Positions 25,388-35,222 are shown, numbered from the stretch's first letter. The stretch is DNA of 62,326 nucleotides from Spirosoma luteum DSM 19990 (GCF_000374065.1 NZ_KB893270.1:105-62430); one strand, 5' to 3'. Notes: generated by a model from the letters alone, not told the origin. Translations and numbers: made by a program.

Positions 25388-25941
25388 TAGGCTATCCACT
25401 CTTTCTGTAAATTGGTGTGTATCTAGTACAAGTGCGATTATGAACCGTAAAGAAACATCTCAATGAACGCCCATTTTGTCGGGACGTTGTAACAATTTCT
25501 CTGTGATGATGGCCAGTTGCTTTATTGCATTCTCAAATTGCCTACTCACAAATCAAGGTTTCATTTAAGCAGACGGGATGGAGTTTGTTCGACATTAACA
25601 GGTGATTATAGGTTTACTGTAAACTTTACAAAAAAGGTAGGTCAGAACAATCTGGACTCGGCTTTTTTGTGTAGTTAATCGTTCGGTATAAGCGATTGAA
25701 AGCAATGATGAAAAATTAGCCCTCCTCGGCCATCTAGAGTCTTGTCAGAGAATCATTTGGAGCTTTTTCTGAACTAATATAAAAATAATTGTAAATTCAG
25801 TTACAAATTTTTTTACAGAAACTGTCAAATATAATCCGTAGCATACGGTCATAAGGACGAACTAAATGTGTTGTCGCTTCAAACAGCCAAAAGGCCCTAA
25901 CTAGTAGCCAGGACCTTTTCACTCCCCGAGTAATAGGGGCA
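25388..25941. other. Convergent intergenic region with two terminator hairpins
   Basis: The region lies between a rightward and a leftward gene. ACAAAAAAGG (25628-25637) pairs with GCTTTTTTGT (25661-25670), with an inner stem. AAAAGGCCCT (about 25889) pairs with AGGACCTTTT (ending at about 25919), 23 bases after the stop of the leftward gene. I see no coding sequence. Confidence 0.5.
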
Positions 25942-28899
25942 TTAATTCACTTTCAGAACCCTGACGGTTTGTAATTGGCCCTCGCTGCTGGCCCGTAGTA
26001 GCAGAGTGCCTGGGGGCAGATTCGATACATCGAACCGATAGTGCTCACTGGCACCCGCTCGCTCTGTACGTCTTTGGTCAATAAGGCGTCCCTTAATATC
26101 AGTTAAGGACACATATAGCGTCATATTATTACTACCCGTTACGTCAACTTCAAGGGCCTCACGCACCGGATTGCCCAGTATCTTCACCTGTAGTTTAGCT
26201 GTCGGCTCTGTGCTCACTCCCATTCGGGTTGAACTACCCCCGTTACAGGCGGCCAGCCAGTTATAATTAAAACTGGCCTCACCCGGTGTGCCACTTTGAG
26301 TTGCCTTCAGGGTGATGGTGAGGTTGTCCGTATAGAGCCGCAGGGTATAGGGGCCGGGGCTAGTGGTGGGTAACATCTCATTGACTACGGAGAAACTGAT
26401 GGGCTGGCCGTTCAAACCCGCGTACTGGGGAGTCAACATCACCCGTCGTTCGGTCGTACTCACGGTTTGGCAGTTTACCGTGGCTCCGGTGATAGCGAAG
26501 GACGAGGTTGGTGACGGTGGGCAGAATGATAATCCCCCCTGGGTAGCGGCATACACCGTCGAGCCAACTACATACACACTCTGCACCTGATTAGCCCCCA
26601 GCCCATTGGCGATGGTCCTGGTGGTAAAGGTGTTGCCTCCATCGGTTGAAATCGATAACCCACCCAAAGTAGCGGCATACACCGTCGAGCCAACCGCGTA
26701 CACATCAAGCACAATACCTCCTCCCAGCCCATTGGCGGCAGTCCTGTTGGTAAAGGTGTTGCCCCCATCAGTCGATATTGCTAATCCGCCACCAGCTATA
26801 CCGGCATACACCGTCGAGCCAACCGCGTACACGGCAAGCACATTATTACCCCCCAGCCCATTGGCGGCAGTCCTGTTGGTAAAGGTGCTGCCCCCATCGG
26901 TCGAAATCGATAATCCCTCCTGGGTAGCGGCATACACCGTCGAGCCAACTACATACACGCCATTCACAACATTAGCCCCCAATCCATTGGCAATGGTCTT
27001 ATTAGTAAAGTTGGTTCCCCCATTAGTTGATATTGATAACCCACCCAAAGTAGCGGCATATACCGTCGAGCCATCTGCGAATACGCCCTGCACATTATTA
27101 CTCCCCAGCCCATTGGCGGTATTTCTGTTGATAAAGGTGTTACCCCCATCAGTCGATATTGCTAACCCACCATTGGTAGCGGCATACACCGTCGAGCCAA
27201 CCGCAAATACGCGCCACACATTATTACTTCCCAGCCCGTTGGCGGTATTTCTGTTGATAAAGGTGCTGCCCCCATTGGTCGATATTGCTAACCCACCATC
27301 GGTAGCGGCATACACCGTCGAACCAACCACGTATACTCCCCGCACATTATTATTCCCCAGCCCGTTGGCGGTAGTTCTGTTGGTGTAGGTGTCACAGGCG
27401 GGACCGTTCTGATCAACCGGGGTGCTGCTACAGGAGGCTAACCAGTTGTAGTTGAAACTTGCTTCACCTGCTGTGCCACTCTGGGTGGCTTTAAGGATGA
27501 TGGTGGGATTATCGGTGTACAGACGCAGGGTGTAGGGGCCAGGGCTGGTGGTGGGTAGCATTTCGTTGACTACGGAGAAACTGATAGGCTGGCCGTTCAA
27601 ACCCGCGTATTGGGGCGTGAAGGTCAACTGGCGCTCCGTGGTACTCACCGTAACGCACCGCACCGGGGTCACGCTCGCGATAGTAAAGCCAGCAGGCGGG
27701 GCGCAATTGATCAGTATCGAGAGTTCATCAGCACTGGAACCGCCTGTTGAAACTAAGTCGGGTCGGCCATCGCCATTGAAGTCGCCTACGGCTATCCGAC
27801 TGAAAGTCCTGCCAACAGGAAACCTAGTAGCCGCCCCAAAGCCGCCACTGCCATCACCCAGCAACACCGAGACGTTATCAGGTAATGGGTCGTTGTTAGA
27901 ACGTCGGATGGTTGCAGCCAGGTCAGATCGGCCATCGCCGTTGAAGTCGCCCACGGCTACAGAGCCGGGAGAAGCATCAACCCCAAAATTAGTGGCTGCT
28001 CCAAAGCCTCCATTGCCAGTACCCAAAAGCACCGAGACCGTGTTTGAGCTTCCGATGGTTACAGCCAAGTCAGCTCGGCCATCGCCATTGAAGTCGCCCA
28101 ATGCTATCCCACGGGGAGACCTGCCAACAGGAAATTTAGTAGCTGCTCCAAAGCCGCCACTGCCATCACCCAGCATCACCGAGACGTTATCAGGCAGTAA
28201 GGGGTCGTTATCAAAATGTAGCATGGTGACAGCCAGGTCAGATCGACCATCGCCGTTGAAATCGCCTACTACTATTAAACTGGCATTAGCATCAACCCCA
28301 AAATTAGTAGCTGCTCCAAAGCCTCCACTGCCAGTACCTAACAGCACTGAGACGGTTTTTGAACTGTAATTAGCGGTTGCTAGGTCAAGTCGGCCATCGC
28401 CATTGAAGTCGCCCACGGCTATTGAAGCGGCATTGCCACCAATAGGAAAGTCAGTAGCCGCCCCAAAACCACCACTACCAGTACCCAACAGCACTGAGAC
28501 ATTGGTAGAACGATCATTGGCCACAACCAGGTCAAGTTTTCCATCGCCATTAAAATCCCCAGCGGCTATTGGATCCGGCTGATTACCAACACGAAATTCA
28601 GTAGCCGCCCCAAAGCCACTGCCATTGTTTAAGCGCACTGAGACGGTGCTGTTACCTACGCTCGACGAAGCCAGGTCGAGTTTTCCATCGCCGTTGAAGT
28701 CACCTACGGTTACGTCAAGAGTACCCGGCTGAGCATATAGGGTTGTCCTATTGAAACACTGCCCCAAGCCCACCGTACTGAGTCCGGTGAAGAGCAAAAA
28801 CACCAGCCACCAGCAGGGGACTACACCAACGTTAACTGGCTTACTGGATAAATTGTGGTTTCGTCGGCCCAGGGGGCTGATGGGTAGAGAAGAATTCAT
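25942..28899 (-). CDS. T9SS-exported protein with FG-GAP and propeller-like repeats
   Basis: A 985-residue surface or secreted protein. After a signal segment (VPCWWLVFLLFTGLSTVGLG) come seven FG-GAP/VCBS repeats (about 60-400) with the Ca-binding GDFNGDGKLDLA core. Next are an Ig-like domain (FTPQYAGLNGQPISFSVV), seven 42-residue repeats (about 505-800) with NGLGxNNVxxVYxVGSTVYAAT and GGLSISTDGG, and a second, nearly identical Ig-like domain. It ends in a T9SS type A sorting domain (LQVKILGNPV ... LPPGTLLLRASSEGQLQTVRVLKV). FG-GAP and propeller repeats usually mediate binding to cells or polysaccharides. The repeats are so similar at the DNA level that long rightward frames appear opposite them. 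Confidence 0.85.
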   Translation of the reverse strand: MNSSLPISPLGRRNHNLSSKPVNVGVVPCWWLVFLLFTGLSTVGLGQCFNRTTLYAQPGTLDVTVGDFNGDGKLDLASSSVGNSTVSVRLNNGSGFGAATEFRVGNQPDPIAAGDFNGDGKLDLVVANDRSTNVSVLLGTGSGGFGAATDFPIGGNAASIAVGDFNGDGRLDLATANYSSKTVSVLLGTGSGGFGAATNFGVDANASLIVVGDFNGDGRSDLAVTMLHFDNDPLLPDNVSVMLGDGSGGFGAATKFPVGRSPRGIALGDFNGDGRADLAVTIGSSNTVSVLLGTGNGGFGAATNFGVDASPGSVAVGDFNGDGRSDLAATIRRSNNDPLPDNVSVLLGDGSGGFGAATRFPVGRTFSRIAVGDFNGDGRPDLVSTGGSSADELSILINCAPPAGFTIASVTPVRCVTVSTTERQLTFTPQYAGLNGQPISFSVVNEMLPTTSPGPYTLRLYTDNPTIILKATQSGTAGEASFNYNWLASCSSTPVDQNGPACDTYTNRTTANGLGNNNVRGVYVVGSTVYAATDGGLAISTNGGSTFINRNTANGLGSNNVWRVFAVGSTVYAATNGGLAISTDGGNTFINRNTANGLGSNNVQGVFADGSTVYAATLGGLSISTNGGTNFTNKTIANGLGANVVNGVYVVGSTVYAATQEGLSISTDGGSTFTNRTAANGLGGNNVLAVYAVGSTVYAGIAGGGLAISTDGGNTFTNRTAANGLGGGIVLDVYAVGSTVYAATLGGLSISTDGGNTFTTRTIANGLGANQVQSVYVVGSTVYAATQGGLSFCPPSPTSSFAITGATVNCQTVSTTERRVMLTPQYAGLNGQPISFSVVNEMLPTTSPGPYTLRLYTDNLTITLKATQSGTPGEASFNYNWLAACNGGSSTRMGVSTEPTAKLQVKILGNPVREALEVDVTGSNNMTLYVSLTDIKGRLIDQRRTERAGASEHYRFDVSNLPPGTLLLRASSEGQLQTVRVLKVN

Positions 28900-29576
28900 A
28901 GGAGGGATGGAAGTTTAAGATAACTACGCTAGTGTCACACACTCATTAACCACGGACGAGCAACCAAATCTGATCTTACTTTAGATAGCGACGTTGGTAA
29001 CTAATCGGCTAAATTGACCTCATGGCAAACAAGGTCAAAACAACGTACTGTAGTAGCAGGCAATCCTAGTGCGCCGCCGCATCGGAAAGATGATAGTCGT
29101 GTGCGCTGGGTAGCACCCATGGCTATGACAATAATACTGTAAATTAGGAGGATACTTATGCGTTTTTATCTAACGGTAATTAGCAGTGGGCAACGATGAG
29201 AATCGTACGCCACTAATTGTTGTTTACAGTTATTAAAGTTTTGCGCATCGGATTCAGATTAAAGTCGGACGTTTTTCTGAACGCTGTCTGGACAGGTGAA
29301 AAGGTAAGGATAAAGAAATATTTTATATCTGTTCAGTGGTCCGCCACCACGGCTCTATCTTCGACTACACGGCCTACCTCGACGTCCTCTAATTGAAGGA
29401 GTGGCTACTTTTGCAGTAGACAAGGAGAGTATGAACATTGAACAGCCTGGCTTTGTTAGCTTAGTTCAGGGTGATAACCAGTCGTCCATAGCCCTATTCG
29501 TTGACTGAGTCGGACCCTAAGGGGTATCGACCAAAATCCGGGCTAAATCGTTTAGCCCCGCATAAACTGAAAGCGA
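28900..29576. other. Long intergenic region
   Basis: Upstream of the leftward 985-residue gene and the rightward ZIP gene. No intact gene is visible. It contains GGACGTTTTTCTGAACG at 29267-29283, a 17-base word that occurs again at 50413-50429. A short ATG frame at 29431 (NIEQPGFVSLVQGDN) is not recognisable. Confidence 0.4.
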
Positions 29577-30344
29577 ATGCTGCTAGGTATGCCCCAATGG
29601 GCGCAGGCCGGCCTCTGGGGGCTGGTTTCAGGGAGCGCCTTGCTCATGGGCGCCCTAATGGGCTACTTCCTCTCCGTGCCACAACGGCTTATTGCGGGCG
29701 TGATGGCCTTCGGCAGTGGCGTGCTGTTTTCGGCTCTCTCGTTTGAGTTGATGGATGAGGCTTACCACACAGGCGGATTTGTAGCCACCGGGGGTGGGTT
29801 TCTGGGGGGAGCCCTACTGTATTCAGGGGCTAATTACGTTCTATCCCATCGGGGGGCTAAACACCGTAAACGCTCGGGAGAAGAACACCCCAAAGAGAGC
29901 GACCAACCGGGCAGTGGCTTGGCTATCGCCGTGGGGGCCTTGTTAGATGGTATACCCGAATCGATTGTGATTGGGTTAAGTCTGCTGGGTGGAAAAGGGG
30001 TCAGTATGGTGGCCGTCATTGCGGTCTTTCTGTCGAATATCCCCGAGGGTTTATCCAGTGCGGCAGGCATGAAAAAAGCGGGTCGATCCATGGGGTATGT
30101 GCTGGGGGTGTGGCTTGGTATCGCCCTGATCTCGGGCCTGGCCGCCCTGCTGGGTTACAGCGTTTTTCAAGACTACCCCAATGCCGTCATTGCGGCTACC
30201 ACCGCTCTGGCAGCGGGGGCCATCCTGGCCATGCTGGTCGATACGATGATCCCCGAAGCCTTCAGCGAAACGCGCGAGTTTGCGGGTCTGTTGACAGTGC
30301 TGGGCTTTTTAGTGGCATTTGTGCTCTCCAAGTGGGAAGGGTAG
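29577..30344 (+). CDS. ZIP family divalent metal transporter
   Basis: A 255-residue membrane protein with about eight helices. Helices 4 and 5 carry the ZIP metal-binding motifs GALLDGIPESIVIGLS and FLSNIPEGLSSAAG (H/E/N ligands). A loop of about 35 residues between helices 3 and 4 is charged (HRKRSGEEHPKES). It should import or balance zinc or a related metal. The Met at 29589 is an alternative start. It is monocistronic. Confidence 0.88.
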   Translation: MLLGMPQWAQAGLWGLVSGSALLMGALMGYFLSVPQRLIAGVMAFGSGVLFSALSFELMDEAYHTGGFVATGGGFLGGALLYSGANYVLSHRGAKHRKRSGEEHPKESDQPGSGLAIAVGALLDGIPESIVIGLSLLGGKGVSMVAVIAVFLSNIPEGLSSAAGMKKAGRSMGYVLGVWLGIALISGLAALLGYSVFQDYPNAVIAATTALAAGAILAMLVDTMIPEAFSETREFAGLLTVLGFLVAFVLSKWEG

Positions 30345-30672
30345 TGGGTGATGGTATTTTCCCCTCAGGTAGTCGGCTACCTATGATGTCAGTTCTGTTG
30401 GGGCCCGAATCAATCGGTTACCAGATGAGCCTTACTCTCGACTGAATCGGCCGTTTTAATGAACCTTTGCCGGGTAAAAGAGGTGTTCCTGACGCGTTGC
30501 CTGATTTACTAATTGTCAAGTCTTAGCTTAGCGTACGGGTGCCTTGTCTTGAACTCAACTAGAGGTTTATCTGAACCGAAACAGAGAGACAGGGTAGGAA
30601 GAAGATCCTTTAAAAGACAATAGAACCCCTTCGTCAAAGGGCTTACCGTTAGTAAGACCGTGGTGGTTTCCT
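30345..30672. other. Convergent intergenic region
   Basis: Between the rightward ZIP gene and the leftward RES toxin. I see no gene and no strong hairpin. The sequence shows no remnants I can name. Confidence 0.4.
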
Positions 30673-31167
30673 TCAGTAAGTTGGGCTTGCCGTCGGTAGA
30701 CGGGGATCGATGGGGTAGGGCTCGATGCGCACTACCCTACACTCGCTTCGAGCCGCATGCAACGGGTCTAACAGCACATTACGAGAAGGCGAAAGCGGCA
30801 CTACCGCCGAGGGTAAACCTAAACACAGCGTCTGATGCCGCCCAAACTGCTCCTGGGCAAAGCTCGCCAAGCCCGTTGGGGTGGCGTAAGGATTATCCCA
30901 GCCGGCCGGTAACTGATCGACAGCCAGCAAGGTGAGCGAATCGTCGGGCACGACAATCTCACAAAGAATCAGCGGGGGCAGATCGGCCAGTGAGGTACCC
31001 TCCAAATGCACCATGTACTCCAAAAAGCATAACTCGGGTGTGGTAGCGGTATAAACCATTGGCCGACCTTTGGCGTTCCAGCGGCCTCCCCGTAGTTGAG
31101 CACCAATGCCGTCTAATATCGTGTCGCGGTGAGCGTCGGTCTGAATCCGGTATAGTGTCAGCGCCAT
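30673..31167 (-). CDS. RES-domain toxin
   Basis: A 164-residue protein of the RES family, named for conserved Arg, Glu and Ser. The N-terminus has GGRWNAKGRPMVYTATTPELCFLEY, placing likely catalytic residues at R29, Y39 and E50. RES toxins degrade cellular NAD+ and stop growth. It is encoded downstream of its antitoxin with a one-base overlap, so translation is coupled. Length and motif order are normal. Confidence 0.85.
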   Translation of the reverse strand: MALTLYRIQTDAHRDTILDGIGAQLRGGRWNAKGRPMVYTATTPELCFLEYMVHLEGTSLADLPPLILCEIVVPDDSLTLLAVDQLPAGWDNPYATPTGLASFAQEQFGRHQTLCLGLPSAVVPLSPSRNVLLDPLHAARSECRVVRIEPYPIDPRLPTASPTY

Positions 31168-31604
31168 CAGCTAAAGACCCCATACTCAATCCTGCCCAGA
31201 ATGTCTTCCACTAATTGAATCCCGGTCGGGCTATCCATCAAGTCCAGGGGCGAGCGGTCTACCAGTAGGCGTAACGGACGGCGCAGCCAGCGACTAAATT
31301 TAGCCTGATCCTGAAAGACGGCCGAGCCATAGGTAGCCAGTCGTCCTAATACTAAGAGCCGTTCGGAGGTAAGGGCATCCAGCCGACCGACCTTGGCCTG
31401 CCGGTGAAAGGTAGCCGTTGATTGGTTCAACAAGCGGGCCATCTCCTTATCTGAAATACTGAGCAGCCCAGCGATCCGGCTCGTTTCTGTACCGGCCAGT
31501 CCTTGTCGGGATCGGTCAATAAGTTGAAGCGGAGTGAGGGGGATGGTAATCGTTTTCGTGTCAACGTTTACTGGCTGATGGGCAACGATCGGAGTAGGTA
31601 TCAT
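31167..31604 (-). CDS. Xre/MbcA/ParS-type antitoxin for the RES toxin
   Basis: A 145-residue protein. The N-terminal half is a helix-turn-helix (ISDKEMARLLNQSTATFHRQA). The C-terminal half is the DUF2384 (MbcA/ParS toxin-binding) domain with FSRWLRRPLRLLVDRSPLDLMDSPTGIQLV. It should neutralise the RES toxin and repress the shared promoter. It is the first gene of a two-gene leftward operon; the upstream 60 bases include an imperfect AATCATTTGATT-like palindrome near 31630 that could be the operator. Confidence 0.85.
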   Translation of the reverse strand: MIPTPIVAHQPVNVDTKTITIPLTPLQLIDRSRQGLAGTETSRIAGLLSISDKEMARLLNQSTATFHRQAKVGRLDALTSERLLVLGRLATYGSAVFQDQAKFSRWLRRPLRLLVDRSPLDLMDSPTGIQLVEDILGRIEYGVFS

Positions 31605-31664
31605 ATTTACTCAATGATTCGGGTGTAAAGAATCATTTGATTGCAATATAACACGCTTTTGATT

Positions 31665-31811
31665 CTATTTGTTCCGGACAGAAACAAATTTGATTAGACC
31701 CGTAGTCTTCCCATTGGTATACACGCTACGTATGGCATAACCTAGATTTAACAATTCATGAAAGAAAGTGGTAAAATGTCGCTTGTGGAATATAATGCGT
31801 GGTCGAGCCAT
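31665..31811 (-). CDS. Small basic protein of unknown function
   Basis: From ATG 31811, 48 codons read MARPRIIFHKRHFTTFFHELLNLGYAIR in part, then NGKTTGLIKFVSV. The frame is open upstream to 31901, but the extra residues look unlikely. The composition (Lys/Arg/His with aromatic residues) and position upstream of the RES/Xre operon fit a real small protein, but there is no recognised family. Low certainty. Confidence 0.35.
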   Translation of the reverse strand: MARPRIIFHKRHFTTFFHELLNLGYAIRSVYTNGKTTGLIKFVSVRNK

Positions 31812-31961
31812 ATAGTGACTATATAGTGGGGCTCTAGGAAGGTGATCAGCTGAAAAGAATGGAAAAGAGAAACGAGACACAGTTTTTACGTCCCTTCCCA
31901 AAATAGTTTGTCGCGTAATTAATGAGAGGTTTTCATGGTCGAATTTTCTGATTGCAAAAAT

Positions 31962-32032
31962 ACAAGATAAGCTGCTGACAATACCAAGCTTATCTTGTCC
32001 AATAAATGGCAGACAACAGCCTTTTATTGGAC
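31962..32032. terminator. Two tandem hairpins
   Basis: ACAAGATAAGCT (31962-31973) pairs with AGCTTATCTTGT; GTCCAATAAATGGC (31997-32010) pairs with GCCTTTTATTGGAC (32019-32032). The second contains CCTTTTATTGGAC, also found in the 66-bp palindromic repeats at 17927 and 24043. Confidence 0.45.
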
Positions 32033-32087
32033 GAAAATAGTGTGATCGGTTCTGAATTGTGTTGACCGTTGTCCGATCCAGCCCCTC

Positions 32088-32243
32088 CCAGGGTCCATAG
32101 GTATAGGACTAGCCTTGGTCAAGCAGATTTGCGATCGATACGGAATGCCGCTGACCTATCAGTATGAACAGGCCAACCAAGAACATACATACCAGATCGG
32201 ATTCGTAAATGCAAAAAAGGAAAACTTCAAATTTGCTTCATAA
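32088..32243 (+). pseudogene. C-terminal remnant of a sensor histidine kinase
   Basis: An open frame ending at TAA 32241-32243 reads PGSIGIGLALVKQICDRYG and LTYQYEQANQEHTYQIGF. The GIGLALVKQI motif is the G2 box of a histidine kinase ATPase domain, and the ending resembles that of the kinase at 45802 (GLGLALVKEIADQYG). The rest of the gene is not present upstream. It lies 36 bases before the TonB receptor, hinting that a two-component system once preceded it. Confidence 0.65.
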
Positions 32244-32278
32244 TTGATGCCGAAACTTACCGGTAAATTTTCTAGCTG

Positions 32279-34480
32279 ATGAAACAGTTTATTCTTTTTG
32301 CGTTGCTTACGCTGGCAACCGCGTCGGTATTCGGCCAGACGATCCGAATGGTTCGGGTGGAAGACAGCGCCACGCATGAACCCATTATTGGGGCAACTAT
32401 TCGTACGCCTTCCAGCGTAAAACCGGTCACTGGCGCCGTCACGGATGTAAAAGGCGTTGCCACAATGCCGAATACACCAGCCAGCGTCACGGCGCTTACG
32501 GTGAGTGCGGTTGGCTACGAAACCGAATCGTTCCCGCTTACAGCGGGTAGCGATACGCTCGTTTTTCAACTACATAGCCAGGATGAGTCGCTGGACGAAG
32601 TAACCGTTACCTCGACACGAACCAACTCGCGCATCGAAGACTTGCCCATTAAAGTCGAGGTGCTGGGACAGGAAGATATGGACGAGGAAAGCGCGGTCGT
32701 ACCGGGCAACGTGAGCAGTATTTTGGGCGATATTTCCATCATTCACGTCCAGCGAACCTCGGCCGTCAATGGCAACCAGGCCATTCGGATGCAGGGGCTC
32801 GATCCTAAATACACCCAGATTTTGCGTGATGGGCTGCCGCTTTATGAAGGATTTTCCGGAAATCTGGGTGTTTTACAAATCCCACCGCTGGATTTAAAGC
32901 AGATCGAGGTGGTAAAAGGTTCCGTATCAACACTCTACGGCGGAGGAGCCATTGGTGGTATGATTAATATCGTCTCGAAAAGCCCTCACTCGGAGACCCC
33001 CGAATTTACGGCCCTTCTGAACCACTCCAATCTGAAAGAGACCAACCTGAATGCGTACTACTCGCAGCGCTACGGAAAAACTGGTTTGACCCTCTTTACT
33101 GGCAATACCTACCAAAAGGCGGTCGATGTAACGGGCGATGGGTTTACCGATAGCCCTGGCATTAAGCAGTTTAATTTCCACCCCAAGTTTTTCTGGAACC
33201 CGACCGATCATACCAAACTTGATATCGGGTATGCATTCACTACCGAAAATCGTACCGGTGGGTATCTGCCGGCTCTTGAGGGTACAGAACCTGGTTCCTA
33301 TAAAAACGTTACCGATCTACAGCGCCATACGGTTGATTTCAACGCCAGCCACAATACCTCGGAAACCAACGCGCTAACGTTCAAAGGGGCCGTCAGTACG
33401 TTCCATCGGCAGAACACGGATTATCAGAAACTGTCCGATGGTCGACAGTCGTCCGTGTATCTGGAAGCCAATGATTTAGCCCGCTTCGGTAAACATCAGC
33501 TGATTGTGGGGGCTAACCTAACCCTCGAAGCGTTCCGCAAAAATCCTGATAGTACCCGCCTGGTCGATTATACCTACAATACCGTTGGTGGATTTGTGCA
33601 GGACGACTGGCAAGTGGGTGAAAAAGTCGCGATCCAGGCGGGACTTCGGTTCGATCACCATAATACGTTTGGGAGTTTTCTGCTCCCTCGCTTATCGGTT
33701 AAACTCAAACCATCCGATCCCTGGACAGTGCGGTTAAGCGTGGGAACGGGTTACAAAACGCCAAACTTGTTCGTCAACCAAACACCAGGGGCCTTAAATG
33801 TTAGTTTGATCTTCCCCCGTTTACTACCGATTGACGTTTCCACGGTGAAGGCAGAACGATCGGTGGGCACTAACATTGATATCGCTTATTCCAAAACCTT
33901 TGAAAGTGGGTTTTCGGTGCAGGTCGATCAGGCGCTTTATTACACTATTGTCAACTCCCCCGTGGTATCGGCATTTTCCAGTTTATCGAGTAATCTGGGG
34001 GCTTACACTCAGTTGATCAATGCGCCTTACAATATCTTCAGCGTTGGAACTGACACCTACGTTCGGCTCGAATACAAAGCGTACGAGCTGTATTTTGGCT
34101 ATAACCATACGCTCGCTCGTCGGAACGGCCCAACCGATAATACCTACCTTCCATTAGCGCCCCAGGATAAATTCTCCACGACGGTAGCCTGGGAAAACGA
34201 TCACTTCCGTTTTGGTGTCGAAGCCAGCTACGTGGGTACTCAGTATCTTTACAACAACCAGAAAGTGCCTAATTATACCTTCTTTGCCACAGCCGCTGAA
34301 TACCATTACAACGACCACTGGCGGCTGGTGCTCAACGGAGAGAATATCTTCAATGTGAAGCAAGCTAATTACGAAACGGTTGTACTCGGCACCAACCCGA
34401 CGGTACAACCCACCTTCCGGCCTATCTGGGCACCATTGGAAGGGCGTATTGTGAATCTGGCGCTGAAGTTCACCTTATAA
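32279..34480 (+). CDS. TonB-dependent receptor
   Basis: A 733-residue outer-membrane receptor. It has a signal peptide (about 1-19, ending SVFGQ), an N-terminal carboxypeptidase-like regulatory domain (about 20-95, DSATHEPIIGATIRTP), a plug domain (SLDEVTVTSTRTNSRIEDLPIKVEV, then RMQGLDPKYTQILRDGLPLYEG and VVKGSVSTLYGGGAIGGMINIV) and a C-terminal beta barrel ending in NLALKFTL. It would take up a ligand such as a siderophore, metal complex or vitamin with TonB energy; the ligand is not evident. A terminator follows. It is divergent from nothing and faces the leftward efflux cluster. Confidence 0.9.
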   Translation: MKQFILFALLTLATASVFGQTIRMVRVEDSATHEPIIGATIRTPSSVKPVTGAVTDVKGVATMPNTPASVTALTVSAVGYETESFPLTAGSDTLVFQLHSQDESLDEVTVTSTRTNSRIEDLPIKVEVLGQEDMDEESAVVPGNVSSILGDISIIHVQRTSAVNGNQAIRMQGLDPKYTQILRDGLPLYEGFSGNLGVLQIPPLDLKQIEVVKGSVSTLYGGGAIGGMINIVSKSPHSETPEFTALLNHSNLKETNLNAYYSQRYGKTGLTLFTGNTYQKAVDVTGDGFTDSPGIKQFNFHPKFFWNPTDHTKLDIGYAFTTENRTGGYLPALEGTEPGSYKNVTDLQRHTVDFNASHNTSETNALTFKGAVSTFHRQNTDYQKLSDGRQSSVYLEANDLARFGKHQLIVGANLTLEAFRKNPDSTRLVDYTYNTVGGFVQDDWQVGEKVAIQAGLRFDHHNTFGSFLLPRLSVKLKPSDPWTVRLSVGTGYKTPNLFVNQTPGALNVSLIFPRLLPIDVSTVKAERSVGTNIDIAYSKTFESGFSVQVDQALYYTIVNSPVVSAFSSLSSNLGAYTQLINAPYNIFSVGTDTYVRLEYKAYELYFGYNHTLARRNGPTDNTYLPLAPQDKFSTTVAWENDHFRFGVEASYVGTQYLYNNQKVPNYTFFATAAEYHYNDHWRLVLNGENIFNVKQANYETVVLGTNPTVQPTFRPIWAPLEGRIVNLALKFTL

Positions 34481-34500
34481 GCTCAACGTTACCGTATACT

Positions 34501-34540
34501 AAACTGGCTCCTAGATAGTTGATCTTCAGGAGCCAGTTTA
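34501..34540. terminator. Terminator between TonB receptor and efflux cluster
   Basis: AAACTGGCTCCT (34501-34512) pairs with AGGAGCCAGTTT (about 34528-34539) around a 15-base loop. It lies 20 bases after the receptor's stop codon and also faces the leftward TauE remnant, so it could serve both. Confidence 0.75.
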
Positions 34541-34573
34541 GTGAGTAGTCGTTTGGGGAGGTGAATAGAAAAG

Positions 34574-35220
34574 CTAAATGTCAAACTTTTCCAGCTTGCC
34601 TTTTCGATAGACATAGACTTCGTACGTATGTTTACCAATACCGAAGACTTCCTCCACCACGACGTGATCGGCTCCCTGGCTGAGTTTCTTCGCGTCAATT
34701 TGCTTGTCTGAAGGAAGTTCACTGAGCGGAATCGACAATTTCCTCTTTGGCCATCCCGTAGCGCAGATAGAATCGGTCAAATAACAGACCAATCAGCGCT
34801 AAATAGCCTTTAGGTAAGGAATGAATTACGTCCAGCTCTTTAGACGAGCGAAAAATCAGGGTAAGGTTGGCCATCAGAAATAAGCCCATCATAAACTCCA
34901 GATAGAGCGGGTTAATATAGGTCAGTAGCTTGGCACCTATCCATACGGCGGGTAAGGCAGGGGGCACAAACCATACCACTACGTCCAAGCGAATGCGGGA
35001 CCAGAAGGCAATGATGCGGGAAATGGAACTGGAAACTGTGCCGATGGAAAGTGCCGCCGGAACCTGGGCACCAGGTAATAGGGAACCTACTACAGGTAAT
35101 AGTAAAAGCCCTGCCCCGCCTCCAAAAACCGCGCTGAGTGAAAAGCCAATAGCGCACAGCCAAATAAAAGCAAACTGGACAAAAACATAAGAATACTGAT
35201 TAGTAAAAGCAATGGGTGTA
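34574..35220 (-). pseudogene. Decayed TauE/SafE-family permease
   Basis: After the PAP2 stop codon, the same frame continues without an ATG as FVQFAFIWLCAIGFSLSAVFGGGAG, LLPGAQVPAALSIGT and LDVVVWFVPPALPAVWIGAKLL, to a stop at 34719. This is the first half of a TauE/SafE (sulfite exporter) permease. Only ATT or other rare codons could start it. After LALIGLL several helices are missing, and FDRFYLRYGMAKEEIV is followed by a stop. A second frame (34574 to about 34765) reads ELPSDKQIDAKKLSQGADHVV and HTYEVYVYRKGKLEKFDI, possibly the displaced C-terminal tail. I conclude a pseudogene; a truncated, rare-start gene cannot be excluded. Confidence 0.6.
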
Positions 35221-35222
35221 CG

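Noticed and set aside
26606..27388. A 260-codon rightward frame with periodic Pro/Val sequence
   Set aside because: It is the exact opposite strand of the propeller repeats of the 985-residue gene; its repeats only mirror that gene.
27548..28369. A 273-codon rightward frame
   Set aside because: It lies antisense to the FG-GAP repeats and is explained by their codon pattern.
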